From assembly GCA_910584055.1 (NCBI GenBank), contig CAJTZS010000014.1, forward strand, positions 23,143-87,142: a DNA stretch of 64,000 nt, written 5' to 3'. The notes under the pieces were generated by a model. The model did no database searches, was not told the origin of the DNA, and worked only from the letters and a program-made list of their open reading frames with translations. Below, one piece after another: positions 26,551-33,981 of this stretch (within the stretch, counting starts at the first letter, position 1; each line of letters opens with the position of its first letter). The position numbers and the translations under genes are program-made. The DNA is from an uncultured Muribaculaceae bacterium (GTDB lineage: Bacteria > Bacteroidota > Bacteroidia > Bacteroidales > Muribaculaceae).

Positions 26551-27756
26551 TCACATCAGAATCGTGACGAGCATGTAGATCAGGTGGGCGGCGACTGCGG
26601 CGCAAAGGCCGCCGATGGTGTGGGCAAGAATCGCCTTTGAGGTCAGCTCGCGGAAACCGAGTGAGTCAAGCATCGCGGTGTGGGTGGAGAGGTAGCCGCT
26701 CCAGCACATCCCTATGGCAGTGCAGACAGCTATCGCATTGCCGTCCATCCAACCCTGGCTTAGGAAGTTGGGTACAAGGCTCAACGCCGCGCCAACAGCA
26801 CCGAGCGATGTAATCGGGAATGCTATAAGGTGAGGGTCATGGAATCCGAAAAGCCATTCGAAAACAAAGTTAATCTTCTGGGCAAGCCACGGCAACACAG
26901 CGACACCTTCATATGCGGCACCGGTGTATTCACCATTGGCCGAAGGTCCGAAAGTCAGCAACATAACAAGCGTCGATATTATCAAGACACCCGGAATGAT
27001 GGCAATACCGACATCAACGCCCGAACGGCCACCGTCAAGGAGAGCGGAAAGAATTCTTACAAACGCCGATTTCCCTTCATCATCCTTTTTATCTTCCTCC
27101 TTGGTTTCCGAGACCGCCACTGCATCCTCCGTAAGGTAATGTGGATAATTCTTAACTACAAAATATTGCATCAGCCTGGTAGAGACAATGCATCCTATGA
27201 ACGCTCCGAAAAAGCCCACGAGCGGTTGCCAGAAAAATCCCTGACCAACCATGAAGACCATCACGAGAAGTCCCATTCCGAACGCGGTGCCGAAATTGGT
27301 AAGCGATATAAGCTGAAATTTCTTGAAATATGAGCTGAACCGTTTGTCGGAAGCCAGGGAAATGATGGCAGGGTTGTCGCTCAGGAAAGTCATCACCGCC
27401 CCAAGCGAAGCCACTCCCGGGAGGTTAAACAGCGGCTTCATGAGCGGACGGAGGAGCTTCTCCAAGAGCTTCACCACTCCAAACTCCACAAAAATCCTGC
27501 CGATTGCACCCGTGAGCACACATATCGACATGAGATAGAACACTGTGTTGAGCAGTAGGTCGTGAGCCGTGTTCATCATGGTCTTGAGCATATTAGCAAC
27601 ACCCATCCCCTGCCCTAAGAAATAGAACAGACCGAACACCACCAACAGACAAATTATTCCGCTTCGAGCCGTCGCTTCCTTCTTCTTAGCCTTTTTATTG
27701 TTGGTTATCGAAAGAGATATCCCCTCTGTTACAGTTTTTTCGTTCGAGTTTTCCAT
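26551..27756 (-). CDS. Gate-domain (nucleoside recognition) membrane protein
   Basis: 401 aa, polytopic inner-membrane protein. It shows two Gate-like halves: 'GAIGRIFVEFGVVKLLEKLL' with 'GVASLGAVMTFLSDNPAIIS' and, after a charged cytoplasmic loop rich in Lys/Glu near residue 225, 'GVDVGIAIIPGVLIISTLVM' with 'FPITSLGAVGAALSLVPNF'. About eight to ten hydrophobic helices can be counted. Gate-domain proteins include nucleoside and ion permeases and spore-maturation proteins; the substrate is unknown here. It stands alone between the Ca2+ ATPase and the thiol-redox operon, all on the minus strand. Confidence 0.8.
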   Translation of the reverse strand: MENSNEKTVTEGISLSITNNKKAKKKEATARSGIICLLVVFGLFYFLGQGMGVANMLKTMMNTAHDLLLNTVFYLMSICVLTGAIGRIFVEFGVVKLLEKLLRPLMKPLFNLPGVASLGAVMTFLSDNPAIISLASDKRFSSYFKKFQLISLTNFGTAFGMGLLVMVFMVGQGFFWQPLVGFFGAFIGCIVSTRLMQYFVVKNYPHYLTEDAVAVSETKEEDKKDDEGKSAFVRILSALLDGGRSGVDVGIAIIPGVLIISTLVMLLTFGPSANGEYTGAAYEGVAVLPWLAQKINFVFEWLFGFHDPHLIAFPITSLGAVGAALSLVPNFLSQGWMDGNAIAVCTAIGMCWSGYLSTHTAMLDSLGFRELTSKAILAHTIGGLCAAVAAHLIYMLVTILM

Positions 27757-27830
27757 TATCGCAAAATTTGCACATCATGATTAGAGCTTGCAAATTAAAC
27801 GATTTTTATCATGCCGCCCAAATAATCAAA

Positions 27831-27992
27831 TTAAAATTTCAATTTCCTATGCTCTGACACCGACATTGCCGTATTCTCCACATTCACCCCCACTTGTGAA
27901 TGCTTTCCGGTTTCAAAATGTATGCCGTTCATTTCCGGGGGTGTCAACACCTCCAGCCCGAGCCTTTTGTTCAAATCATCAAACACACCCAT
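27831..27992 (-). CDS. Small protein (53 aa) in the thioredoxin-VKOR operon
   Basis: The ATG at 27992 lies three bases after the VKOR stop (TGA-AGG-ATG), and the frame runs 53 codons to TAA at 27831. The peptide begins MGVFDDLNKRLGLEV, continues with a 'TPPEMNGIHFETGKHSQVGV' segment and ends in HRKLKF. It contains no Cys, no signal peptide and no double-Gly leader. The tight spacing and an AGGTGAAGG sequence ahead of the start support real translation. No family is recognised. Given a partner protein with a C39-like domain, a peptide substrate is conceivable but unproven. Confidence 0.55.
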   Translation of the reverse strand: MGVFDDLNKRLGLEVLTPPEMNGIHFETGKHSQVGVNVENTAMSVSEHRKLKF

Positions 27993-27995
27993 CCT

Positions 27996-28994
27996 TCACC
28001 TGCTTTTTATAAAATTCATCAATCGGTTCACACCCAGCAACGTTGCGACATAAACCGCAATCATCAGGAACAGCGACAGCCTGAGCGGGAAGATATCGCT
28101 CCACCATCCCCCGAAAAGATAGCAGAAGAATTGAAGCCACAGCAGACATTGAGTGGTCACGCACAATGTGCACCAAGTCTTTATTCTGAATTTCTGATAC
28201 CATATGCTCCACACTGTGAATGGGAGACAGCATCCGTTAAGTAACGCCAAATAATGTATCTCCCCCGGGAAAAGGAAAAGTATCAGCGTGGAGATAGAAA
28301 AATATGTTATCCCCACTTCGCTCCAACTGAAAATACCGAAGAAAGTTGACGCCTTCTGTTCAAGCACATGGTCGCAGCCATGCTCCTGAAGCACCCCACA
28401 AATCCGGTCTGCCGATTTGCTCTTTATTTTCAGGGTTTTGAGTACGAGTAGCCACGTCACGGCTATACCCGCAAAATCCACCAATGTCAGTAATATCGTG
28501 GATAGATTAACCCATAGACGATCAATCACAAAACCGGCAACAATCAGAAAAAGGGAGCATAGAACAAGCGCCCATAGCTTCCCTTTATCTACAATATCAT
28601 AAAAATGATGCTTCGTATATTCAGGTTCGCGGGAATTGCCCGTGGTTTTGGCAAGCAAGACTATTCCTGTGGCTTTCCGTTCGAAATCCTCAAGTTTCCA
28701 GCTCTTGGGCTCACCGAAATACCGGAAATCAACAATCTCACCTCCTTCATAATCCTTACGGATATCTGTCACAATTACAAAACAGCTCTTCACTTGAGCA
28801 AGAAACGGCCGTGGCAACTCGGTGTAGAGCGTCTTGTCGGGCAATCTCACCGCCTCCGAATCCACTCCATACTCACCGAGCAGCCGCGAAAAGCCGAACA
28901 GCGACTTGAAAGACATCGTATCGAACGCCTTGTCGCTGTAGCTTTCCGTATGGGCCACGCCCAACTGTTTCAGAAAATCAGACAGAAGAGTCAT
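27996..28994 (-). CDS. VKOR-family membrane oxidoreductase with degenerate C39-like N-domain
   Basis: 332 aa. Residues 1-125 resemble a C39 peptidase domain ('MSFKSLFGFSRLLGEYGVDS', 'WKLEDFERKATGIVLL'), but the expected catalytic Cys near the start and the later His are absent, so it is probably inactive and used for binding. Residues about 138-325 are a VKOR domain with five or so helices: loop cysteines C199 and C207 ('ICGVLQEHGCDHVLEQKAS') and the active-site CTLC motif at 275-278. VKOR proteins make disulfides in the periplasm and pass electrons to quinone, usually with a thioredoxin-like partner. The thioredoxin gene is 30 bp upstream, and a 53-aa ORF follows by 3 bp. Confidence 0.85.
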   Translation of the reverse strand: MTLLSDFLKQLGVAHTESYSDKAFDTMSFKSLFGFSRLLGEYGVDSEAVRLPDKTLYTELPRPFLAQVKSCFVIVTDIRKDYEGGEIVDFRYFGEPKSWKLEDFERKATGIVLLAKTTGNSREPEYTKHHFYDIVDKGKLWALVLCSLFLIVAGFVIDRLWVNLSTILLTLVDFAGIAVTWLLVLKTLKIKSKSADRICGVLQEHGCDHVLEQKASTFFGIFSWSEVGITYFSISTLILFLFPGEIHYLALLNGCCLPFTVWSIWYQKFRIKTWCTLCVTTQCLLWLQFFCYLFGGWWSDIFPLRLSLFLMIAVYVATLLGVNRLMNFIKSR

Positions 28995-29024
28995 ACCTAT
29001 GACCTATAAACTATAACCTTTGAC

Positions 29025-29327
29025 CTAAATATACGCCTCCACTTTTGAATCGAGTGCGGAACCCTCCATCTCCCCGCTGCCGCGCCACATCTCTTCTCCG
29101 TCTTTGAATACGATAAAAGTAGGTATGGACGTAACTTCAAGCTCCTGTGCCAATTTCTCGTTGTCGTCTATATCGAACTGATAGACATTGGCACGCCCTT
29201 CGAGAAGAGCCTTAACATCCGCCACCACAGGCATCATCTTCTGGCAATGAGGGCACCAGGACGCATAAAACTCCACCAATACAACTCCCTTGTCTTCCTT
29301 AAGTTCTTTAATTTTTTGTGTATCCAT
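29025..29327 (-). CDS. Thioredoxin
   Basis: 100 aa, no signal peptide, so cytoplasmic. Thioredoxin fold with 'VLVEFYASWCPHCQKMMPVV' (CPHC at residues 25-28, in place of the usual CGPC) and cis-Pro loop 'TSIPTFIVFKDGEE'. A CPHC active site is seen in DsbA-like and some thioredoxins and gives a more oxidising couple than CGPC. It leads an operon with a VKOR-type membrane protein and a small ORF. Its cytoplasmic location versus VKOR's periplasmic chemistry is a puzzle. Confidence 0.93.
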   Translation of the reverse strand: MDTQKIKELKEDKGVVLVEFYASWCPHCQKMMPVVADVKALLEGRANVYQFDIDDNEKLAQELEVTSIPTFIVFKDGEEMWRGSGEMEGSALDSKVEAYI

Positions 29328-29468
29328 AGCATTAAATAATTTTTTATGGTTTTATATTCCATTTATCTTAGTAATTGTAATTTTCAAACGCCCCCCTTGC
29401 CGCTATGGTTCAGCATTATTGCAGGAATGTCGCTAATTTCCGTGTTTCAATGTTAATTATTGTTAATT

Positions 29469-29513
29469 CATAGTACTTTGTATTGCATAGTACTATAATA
29501 GTTACTAAATTTG
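29469..29513 (+). promoter_or_regulatory. PadR promoter with repeated operator
   Basis: CATAGTACT occurs twice, 17 bp apart (29469-29477 and 29486-29494); the second copy lies in the perfect palindrome ATAGTACTAT (29487-29496). The -7 element TAAATTTG follows at 29506-29513, 20 bp before the PadR ATG. The layout fits autorepression by PadR. Confidence 0.5.
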
Positions 29514-29533
29514 CGCTGTCAAAACATATACCT

Positions 29534-29896
29534 ATGGCTACCAACATCGATAATCTGAAATCTCAGATGCGGAAAGGAATGCTGGAATTCTGCGTGCTGC
29601 TTCTGCTGAGACAAAGCGACGCCTATGTTTCCGAGATTATTTCGCGAATGAAAGACGCGCATCTGATTGTGGTGGAAGGCACCCTCTACCCTCTGTTGAC
29701 AAGACTGAAAAATGACGGTCTGCTCAGCTACAGATGGGAAGAATCGCCATCCGGGCCACCAAGGAAATATTATTCCATCACACCGATGGGCAATCATTTC
29801 CTCAACGAGCTTCACCATTCGTGGAATGAAATATCCACATCCGTAAATCATCTCTTAAACCAAGACCAACAACCCCCTAAACCGGAACAATTATGA
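29534..29896 (+). CDS. PadR-family transcriptional regulator
   Basis: 120 aa from ATG 29534; a 17-codon upstream extension starts at a weaker codon and looks non-coding. It has the PadR winged helix: 'QMRKGMLEFCVLLLLRQSDA', 'YVSEIISRMKDAHLIVVEGT' and 'LYPLLTRLKNDGLLSYRWEE', then 'GPPRKYYSITPMGNHFL'. PadR proteins bind palindromic operators as dimers and often control efflux or envelope genes. The stop overlaps the start of the PspC-domain gene (ATGA), so the two are co-translated; such pairs occur widely in Bacteroidetes and probably report on envelope stress. Confidence 0.93.
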   Translation: MATNIDNLKSQMRKGMLEFCVLLLLRQSDAYVSEIISRMKDAHLIVVEGTLYPLLTRLKNDGLLSYRWEESPSGPPRKYYSITPMGNHFLNELHHSWNEISTSVNHLLNQDQQPPKPEQL

Positions 29897-30936
29897 AAAA
29901 AACATTTCCTGTCAATATAAACGGTAAGGTTTTCCATATTGACGAAGACGCTTACGAACTCTTACTGAATTACCTCAACCAACTCCGCGCTGCCTTCACA
30001 GGCGCGGAGGGCGATGAAATCGTCAACGACATTGAAAGCCGTATCTCCGAACTGTTCGATGAAATAATTTCCCAGGGAGCAGGGGCGATAGTTTATGGCG
30101 ACGTAAACAGGGTAATTGAAATAATGGGAAAACCAGCCGACATCAGCGACACCAATGAAGGAGAACTTCCTCCCCCTTATAGACAAGACATTGGCGCTAT
30201 CCCGCAAGACAATGCCGAAGCGGAAACACAACCTCGCAAACGCCTATATCGCAACATGAGCAATAAAGTTTTCGGAGGGGTTTTGGGCGGCCTTGCAACA
30301 TATCTGGGATGGGACGCAAACATAATGCGCCTCCTCTATGCAATCCTCGCAATAGTAACCTATTTCTGGCCGCTGACACTGATATACCTTGTTGCCTGGA
30401 TGGTAATCCCTGCAGCAAACAATCCGCGACGCAAACTTGAGCTGCAAGGGAATCCGGTCACGGTCGACACAATCGGACAGGAAGTGCTGTCGTCCACCCC
30501 TCCTCCATATAACAACGATTCCCCGGACATCCCCGGAATCGCAAAAAATGCGTTTTCCGTGTTAGGAAAATTCGTGATGGGATTCCTGGGTCTGATCGGT
30601 TCTGCGGCAACACTTGTGGCAACAGGATTCTTCATATTCTTCCTGACCTCACTTATTGCCTACACATGTTTCGGCAACGATATACTGATTGAATCATTCG
30701 GATGGAATTTGAGCTACAACTCGTCTCCGTTAGCCATAACCATATGCAGTCTGGCATGCCTCGCATTCTCGTTCTGCTTTATAATTCCCGGCGTTGCTTT
30801 GGCCTGGACAGCAGGTTGCTCGCTGTTCAACTACAAAGGAGCCTCCAAAGCCACGATAATCACCGCCGTCTTCCTGGAGATGCTGGTCATAGTGGCGACA
30901 ATAATCCTCTTCATCTTCGCCAACAACCTCTACTGA
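29893..30936 (+). CDS. PspC-domain membrane protein
   Basis: 347 aa, inner membrane. Residues 1-90 form a soluble N-terminal region with 'FPVNINGKVFHIDEDAYELL' and 'IESRISELFDEII', typical of the Bacteroidetes version. A PspC domain follows at about 116-175 ('RNMSNKVFGGVLGGLATYLG', 'IYLVAWMVIP'). Three more membrane segments lie in the C-terminal third. PspC homologues sense or respond to envelope stress in other bacteria. It is coupled to padR by ATGA, and a strong hairpin terminates the transcript at 31035-31075. Confidence 0.9.
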   Translation: MKKTFPVNINGKVFHIDEDAYELLLNYLNQLRAAFTGAEGDEIVNDIESRISELFDEIISQGAGAIVYGDVNRVIEIMGKPADISDTNEGELPPPYRQDIGAIPQDNAEAETQPRKRLYRNMSNKVFGGVLGGLATYLGWDANIMRLLYAILAIVTYFWPLTLIYLVAWMVIPAANNPRRKLELQGNPVTVDTIGQEVLSSTPPPYNNDSPDIPGIAKNAFSVLGKFVMGFLGLIGSAATLVATGFFIFFLTSLIAYTCFGNDILIESFGWNLSYNSSPLAITICSLACLAFSFCFIIPGVALAWTAGCSLFNYKGASKATIITAVFLEMLVIVATIILFIFANNLY

Positions 30937-31007
30937 CCTCCTCCCCTCTCGACATTGCCAAATCCCCATTTATCTCTGCGATTATTCCCCCCCAGAGGCG
31001 CAGAGGT

Positions 31008-31022
31008 TGTCGCGGAGCGACA
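31008..31022. repeat. 15-bp palindromic repeat, copy 1
   Basis: TGTCGC-GGA-GCGACA. The same 15 bp, in the opposite orientation, form the tip of the hairpin at 39734-39778. It lies between the PspC stop and the terminator hairpin. Confidence 0.5.
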
Positions 31023-31034
31023 CAAGGGTGTATT

Positions 31035-31075
31035 AACCCCGCACAGATGTAACGAAGTAGAATCTGTGCGGGGTT
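31035..31075 (+). terminator. Terminator hairpin after padR-pspC
   Basis: AACCCCGCACAGAT (31035-31048) and ATCTGTGCGGGGTT (31062-31075) form a perfect 14-bp GC-rich stem with a 13-nt loop, about 100 bp past the PspC stop. AT-rich sequence follows. Confidence 0.7.
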
Positions 31076-31116
31076 GATTCGATAAAATAAGGATTTTTAA
31101 TTATTTTAAGAAAATA

Positions 31117-31148
31117 TTTGCATTTTTATGTCACTTTAATTAAATTTG
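31117..31148 (+). promoter_or_regulatory. Promoter of the metalloprotease gene
   Basis: TTTG (31117-31120), 20 bp, TAAATTTG (31141-31148): an exact Bacteroidetes -33/-7 promoter. Transcription would start near 31155, giving a leader of about 135 nt before the ATG at 31290. Confidence 0.75.
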
Positions 31149-31289
31149 TGCCCGTTCAATCATCTAATACCACATAAACGAAGCGTAATCCGACTTAAAT
31201 CAGATTCATGCCGAAGTAATCAAGCGAAATCTATCCATATACGAAACAAGTGACACGGATCGGTCGGTGAAGCGTAAACTTTTACAACA

Positions 31290-33920
31290 ATGACACTGAA
31301 ACTGACACTGAAACAATTCGCAGGGGTCGCAGCATTGACAGGATGCTTGATTTTGCCTATGTCATCAGCTGAAGCCGGACTTTTTAAACGTAAAAAAGCA
31401 CCTAAACAGGAAACAGCCCTCACCGGTGAGGCCAAAGACAGCGCGGAAATGGCCAAGAAATTTGCCGGGGCTCAAAGATTCGAGGGTCTTTTCGATTGCC
31501 GCTTAGACAAAGACGGTGACCTTTATTTCATACTTCCCGACAGCGTGTTCAACCATACATACCTTCTTTCCAGCCGAGTTGCGGGAATATCTTACACCGG
31601 AGACCTGGTGGCGGGACAGATGAATATAACTCCATTGGTGATACGTTTCACGAAAGACGACAAGAACGTCTACATGCATCTGGTGCAAGACGCGAACATA
31701 GTAGACCCCAACGATCCCATCAAAGTTTCCTTCGACCGCAACATGATCGATCCGGTGCTCAAAGGGTTCAAGATAAAACACCGCAACAGCGGAAGCGTCG
31801 CCATTGACATGACGGCATTCTTTTCCGGAGATGAAAAGCTGATATCCCCCATCAAGGATTCCGACCCGTTTGCAAAAATGCTGAGCGGAAGACAAGGTGT
31901 GGAGGGCACATTTTATAAAGACGGCTCTACCATTACGAAGGTAAAGGCATTTCCCGACAATATTATAATAGAGAGTCAGCTCGCATATACCACAAAGAAA
32001 GTCACCGACCCATACACGGTAAAAGTGTCCCGCTCAATAATGAAGCTTCCCGACAATCCGATGAAGCCGAGATTGCAAGACAACCGCGTGGGATATTTCT
32101 ACGACACGAAAAAGCTATATTCCTCCAACAATGACAAAATAGAGGTTTATAATATAATCAACCGCTTCCGCGTGGAGCCGAAAGATGAAGACCTCGATGC
32201 CTATTTCGCCGGCAAACTTGTGGAGCCGAAGAAAAAGATAAAGTTTTATGTAGATTCCGCTTTCCCCGACAAATGGCGCAAGGCCGTAAAGGAGGGCATC
32301 GAATATTGGAATATCGCTTTCGAAGAAGCCGGGTTCAAAAACGTGATCGAAGCGCTGGACTATCCCACCGACAATCCTGACTTCGACCCGGACGATGTCC
32401 GTTTCAACTGCGTGCGCTATAGCGTCACTCCCACCGCCAATGCAATGGGACCGTCGCACAACGACCCGCGCACTGGCGAGATACTCGGAGCCGACGTAAT
32501 ATGGTATCACAACGTGCTCTCGCTCGTGCATGACTGGAGATTCGTGCAGACAGGAGCCGTCGACCCTCGCGTGCGCACCAAAACTTTCGCAGACTCAGTT
32601 ATGTATGAATCGCTCACTTATGTCACGGCTCATGAAGTTGGACATTGCCTCGGCCTGATGCACAACATGGGTGCTTCATATGCATACACGATCGACAACC
32701 TGCGGGATCCCGCTTTCACCCAGAAATACGGCACCACCCCCAGCATCATGGACTACGCCCGAAACAATTTCGTGGCGCAGCCCGGAGACTACGAGCGCGG
32801 AGTGCGTCTCACACCTCCCCCGGTAGGAGTATACGACATAAACGCCATCAAATGGGGTTACAGACTCATTCCCGACACAAAAGATTTCAAAGATGAAAAA
32901 CCGGTTCTCGACAAATGGATAGAAGAGAAAGAGAACGACCCGATGTATGAGTTCGGAGCCCAGCAGGTGTTGGGAACGATAGACCCCACAGACCAGACTG
33001 AAGACCTCGGTAACGACCATATTAAAGCCGGCGACATGGCAATCTCCAACCTCAAGATAATAATGGACAATTTTGAGGATTGGGCCGGAGAACCGGGCAA
33101 GGATTACGACTCTTCCCTTCTTGAAACCTATAAGGCCCTGATCAGCCAATATGTACGCCACGTCTCACACGTTCTACCATATATCGGAGGGGTGCAGTTC
33201 AAGGAAGTGGTGCAAGGTCGCGAACGGGGGCCGAAACGTAATTATTTCTCTAAAAATGAAACTCGCAGAGCGATGGAATGGCTTCTGGGACAATGCCGCT
33301 CCAACGGATGGCTCACACCTGCCGACCTCAATTCGAAATTCGAAGACCCGGTGACGGAATGGCGCGAGAAAGTGGATAAGGCCGTTATCGGAACGCTGCT
33401 CTCGCCCGTGAATATCGGTAGAATCAAAACCGGGCATGAACTCAATCCCAAAGATTGCTACTCACATGTGGAATATGTAGATGATGCATTGAAGAACATA
33501 TTCGCCGCCACATATGCCAACCGCAAACTCGATGACACAGAACGGCGCCTGCAGACTCTGGCCCTTGAGGCAATGGTGAAAAGCGCAGGGCTGACAATGC
33601 CCGGGCAAGCAGCCAAAAGCCTTGCGTCGGAATCCTGGCTTGACGCCGAACCGACATCGCTACTCGGGATAGCTCCGGCTCTGCCATGTTCTCTCGATGC
33701 ATCTGCAATCCCCGGGGAATGCACCCATTCATTCTTCAGGATAGTGTTCGGCAATCCCCCTCTCCCGGCGGAGGAGCTTAAACCGATGATGCTCTCCAGG
33801 CTGAAAAAGCTTCAGTCCCTATATCGCCGCGCCGCTTCTTCCGCTCCCGACGCTCCGTCGCGTGAGTTCTACGAATATCAGGCAAGAAACATAAACCTCA
33901 TCCTCAATCCCAATTCCTAA
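31290..33920 (+). CDS. Secreted zinc-dependent metalloprotease (DUF5117/DUF5118 type)
   Basis: 876 aa. After an N-terminal signal (LAGVAALTGCLILPMSS region) come a region typical of DUF5118/DUF5117 ('FEGLFDCRLDKDGDLYFILP', 'YLLSSRVAGI') and a metzincin-type catalytic domain: 'TAHEVGHCLGLMHNMGASYA' gives HExxHxxGxxH with zinc ligands His448, His452 and His458 and catalytic Glu449. A Met-turn follows in 'SIMDYAR'. The C-terminal 'HVLPYIGGVQFKEVVQGRE' region matches large Bacteroidetes zinc proteases. It is probably periplasmic or surface-located. A hairpin and then a SusC/SusD pair lie directly downstream. Confidence 0.9.
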   Translation: MTLKLTLKQFAGVAALTGCLILPMSSAEAGLFKRKKAPKQETALTGEAKDSAEMAKKFAGAQRFEGLFDCRLDKDGDLYFILPDSVFNHTYLLSSRVAGISYTGDLVAGQMNITPLVIRFTKDDKNVYMHLVQDANIVDPNDPIKVSFDRNMIDPVLKGFKIKHRNSGSVAIDMTAFFSGDEKLISPIKDSDPFAKMLSGRQGVEGTFYKDGSTITKVKAFPDNIIIESQLAYTTKKVTDPYTVKVSRSIMKLPDNPMKPRLQDNRVGYFYDTKKLYSSNNDKIEVYNIINRFRVEPKDEDLDAYFAGKLVEPKKKIKFYVDSAFPDKWRKAVKEGIEYWNIAFEEAGFKNVIEALDYPTDNPDFDPDDVRFNCVRYSVTPTANAMGPSHNDPRTGEILGADVIWYHNVLSLVHDWRFVQTGAVDPRVRTKTFADSVMYESLTYVTAHEVGHCLGLMHNMGASYAYTIDNLRDPAFTQKYGTTPSIMDYARNNFVAQPGDYERGVRLTPPPVGVYDINAIKWGYRLIPDTKDFKDEKPVLDKWIEEKENDPMYEFGAQQVLGTIDPTDQTEDLGNDHIKAGDMAISNLKIIMDNFEDWAGEPGKDYDSSLLETYKALISQYVRHVSHVLPYIGGVQFKEVVQGRERGPKRNYFSKNETRRAMEWLLGQCRSNGWLTPADLNSKFEDPVTEWREKVDKAVIGTLLSPVNIGRIKTGHELNPKDCYSHVEYVDDALKNIFAATYANRKLDDTERRLQTLALEAMVKSAGLTMPGQAAKSLASESWLDAEPTSLLGIAPALPCSLDASAIPGECTHSFFRIVFGNPPLPAEELKPMMLSRLKKLQSLYRRAASSAPDAPSREFYEYQARNINLILNPNS

Positions 33921-33927
33921 CTTAACC

Positions 33928-33965
33928 AAGGCGGGGAAACGGCAATACGCCCGCTTCTCCGCCTT
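33928..33965 (+). terminator. Hairpin between protease and susC
   Basis: AAGGCGGGGAA (33928-33938) pairs with TTCTCCGCCTT (33955-33965) with one wobble position. It lies between the protease stop and the SusC start 62 bp later. It may only partly terminate, letting some transcripts continue into susC. Confidence 0.5.
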
Positions 33966-33981
33966 TCTAAACGACATCATT

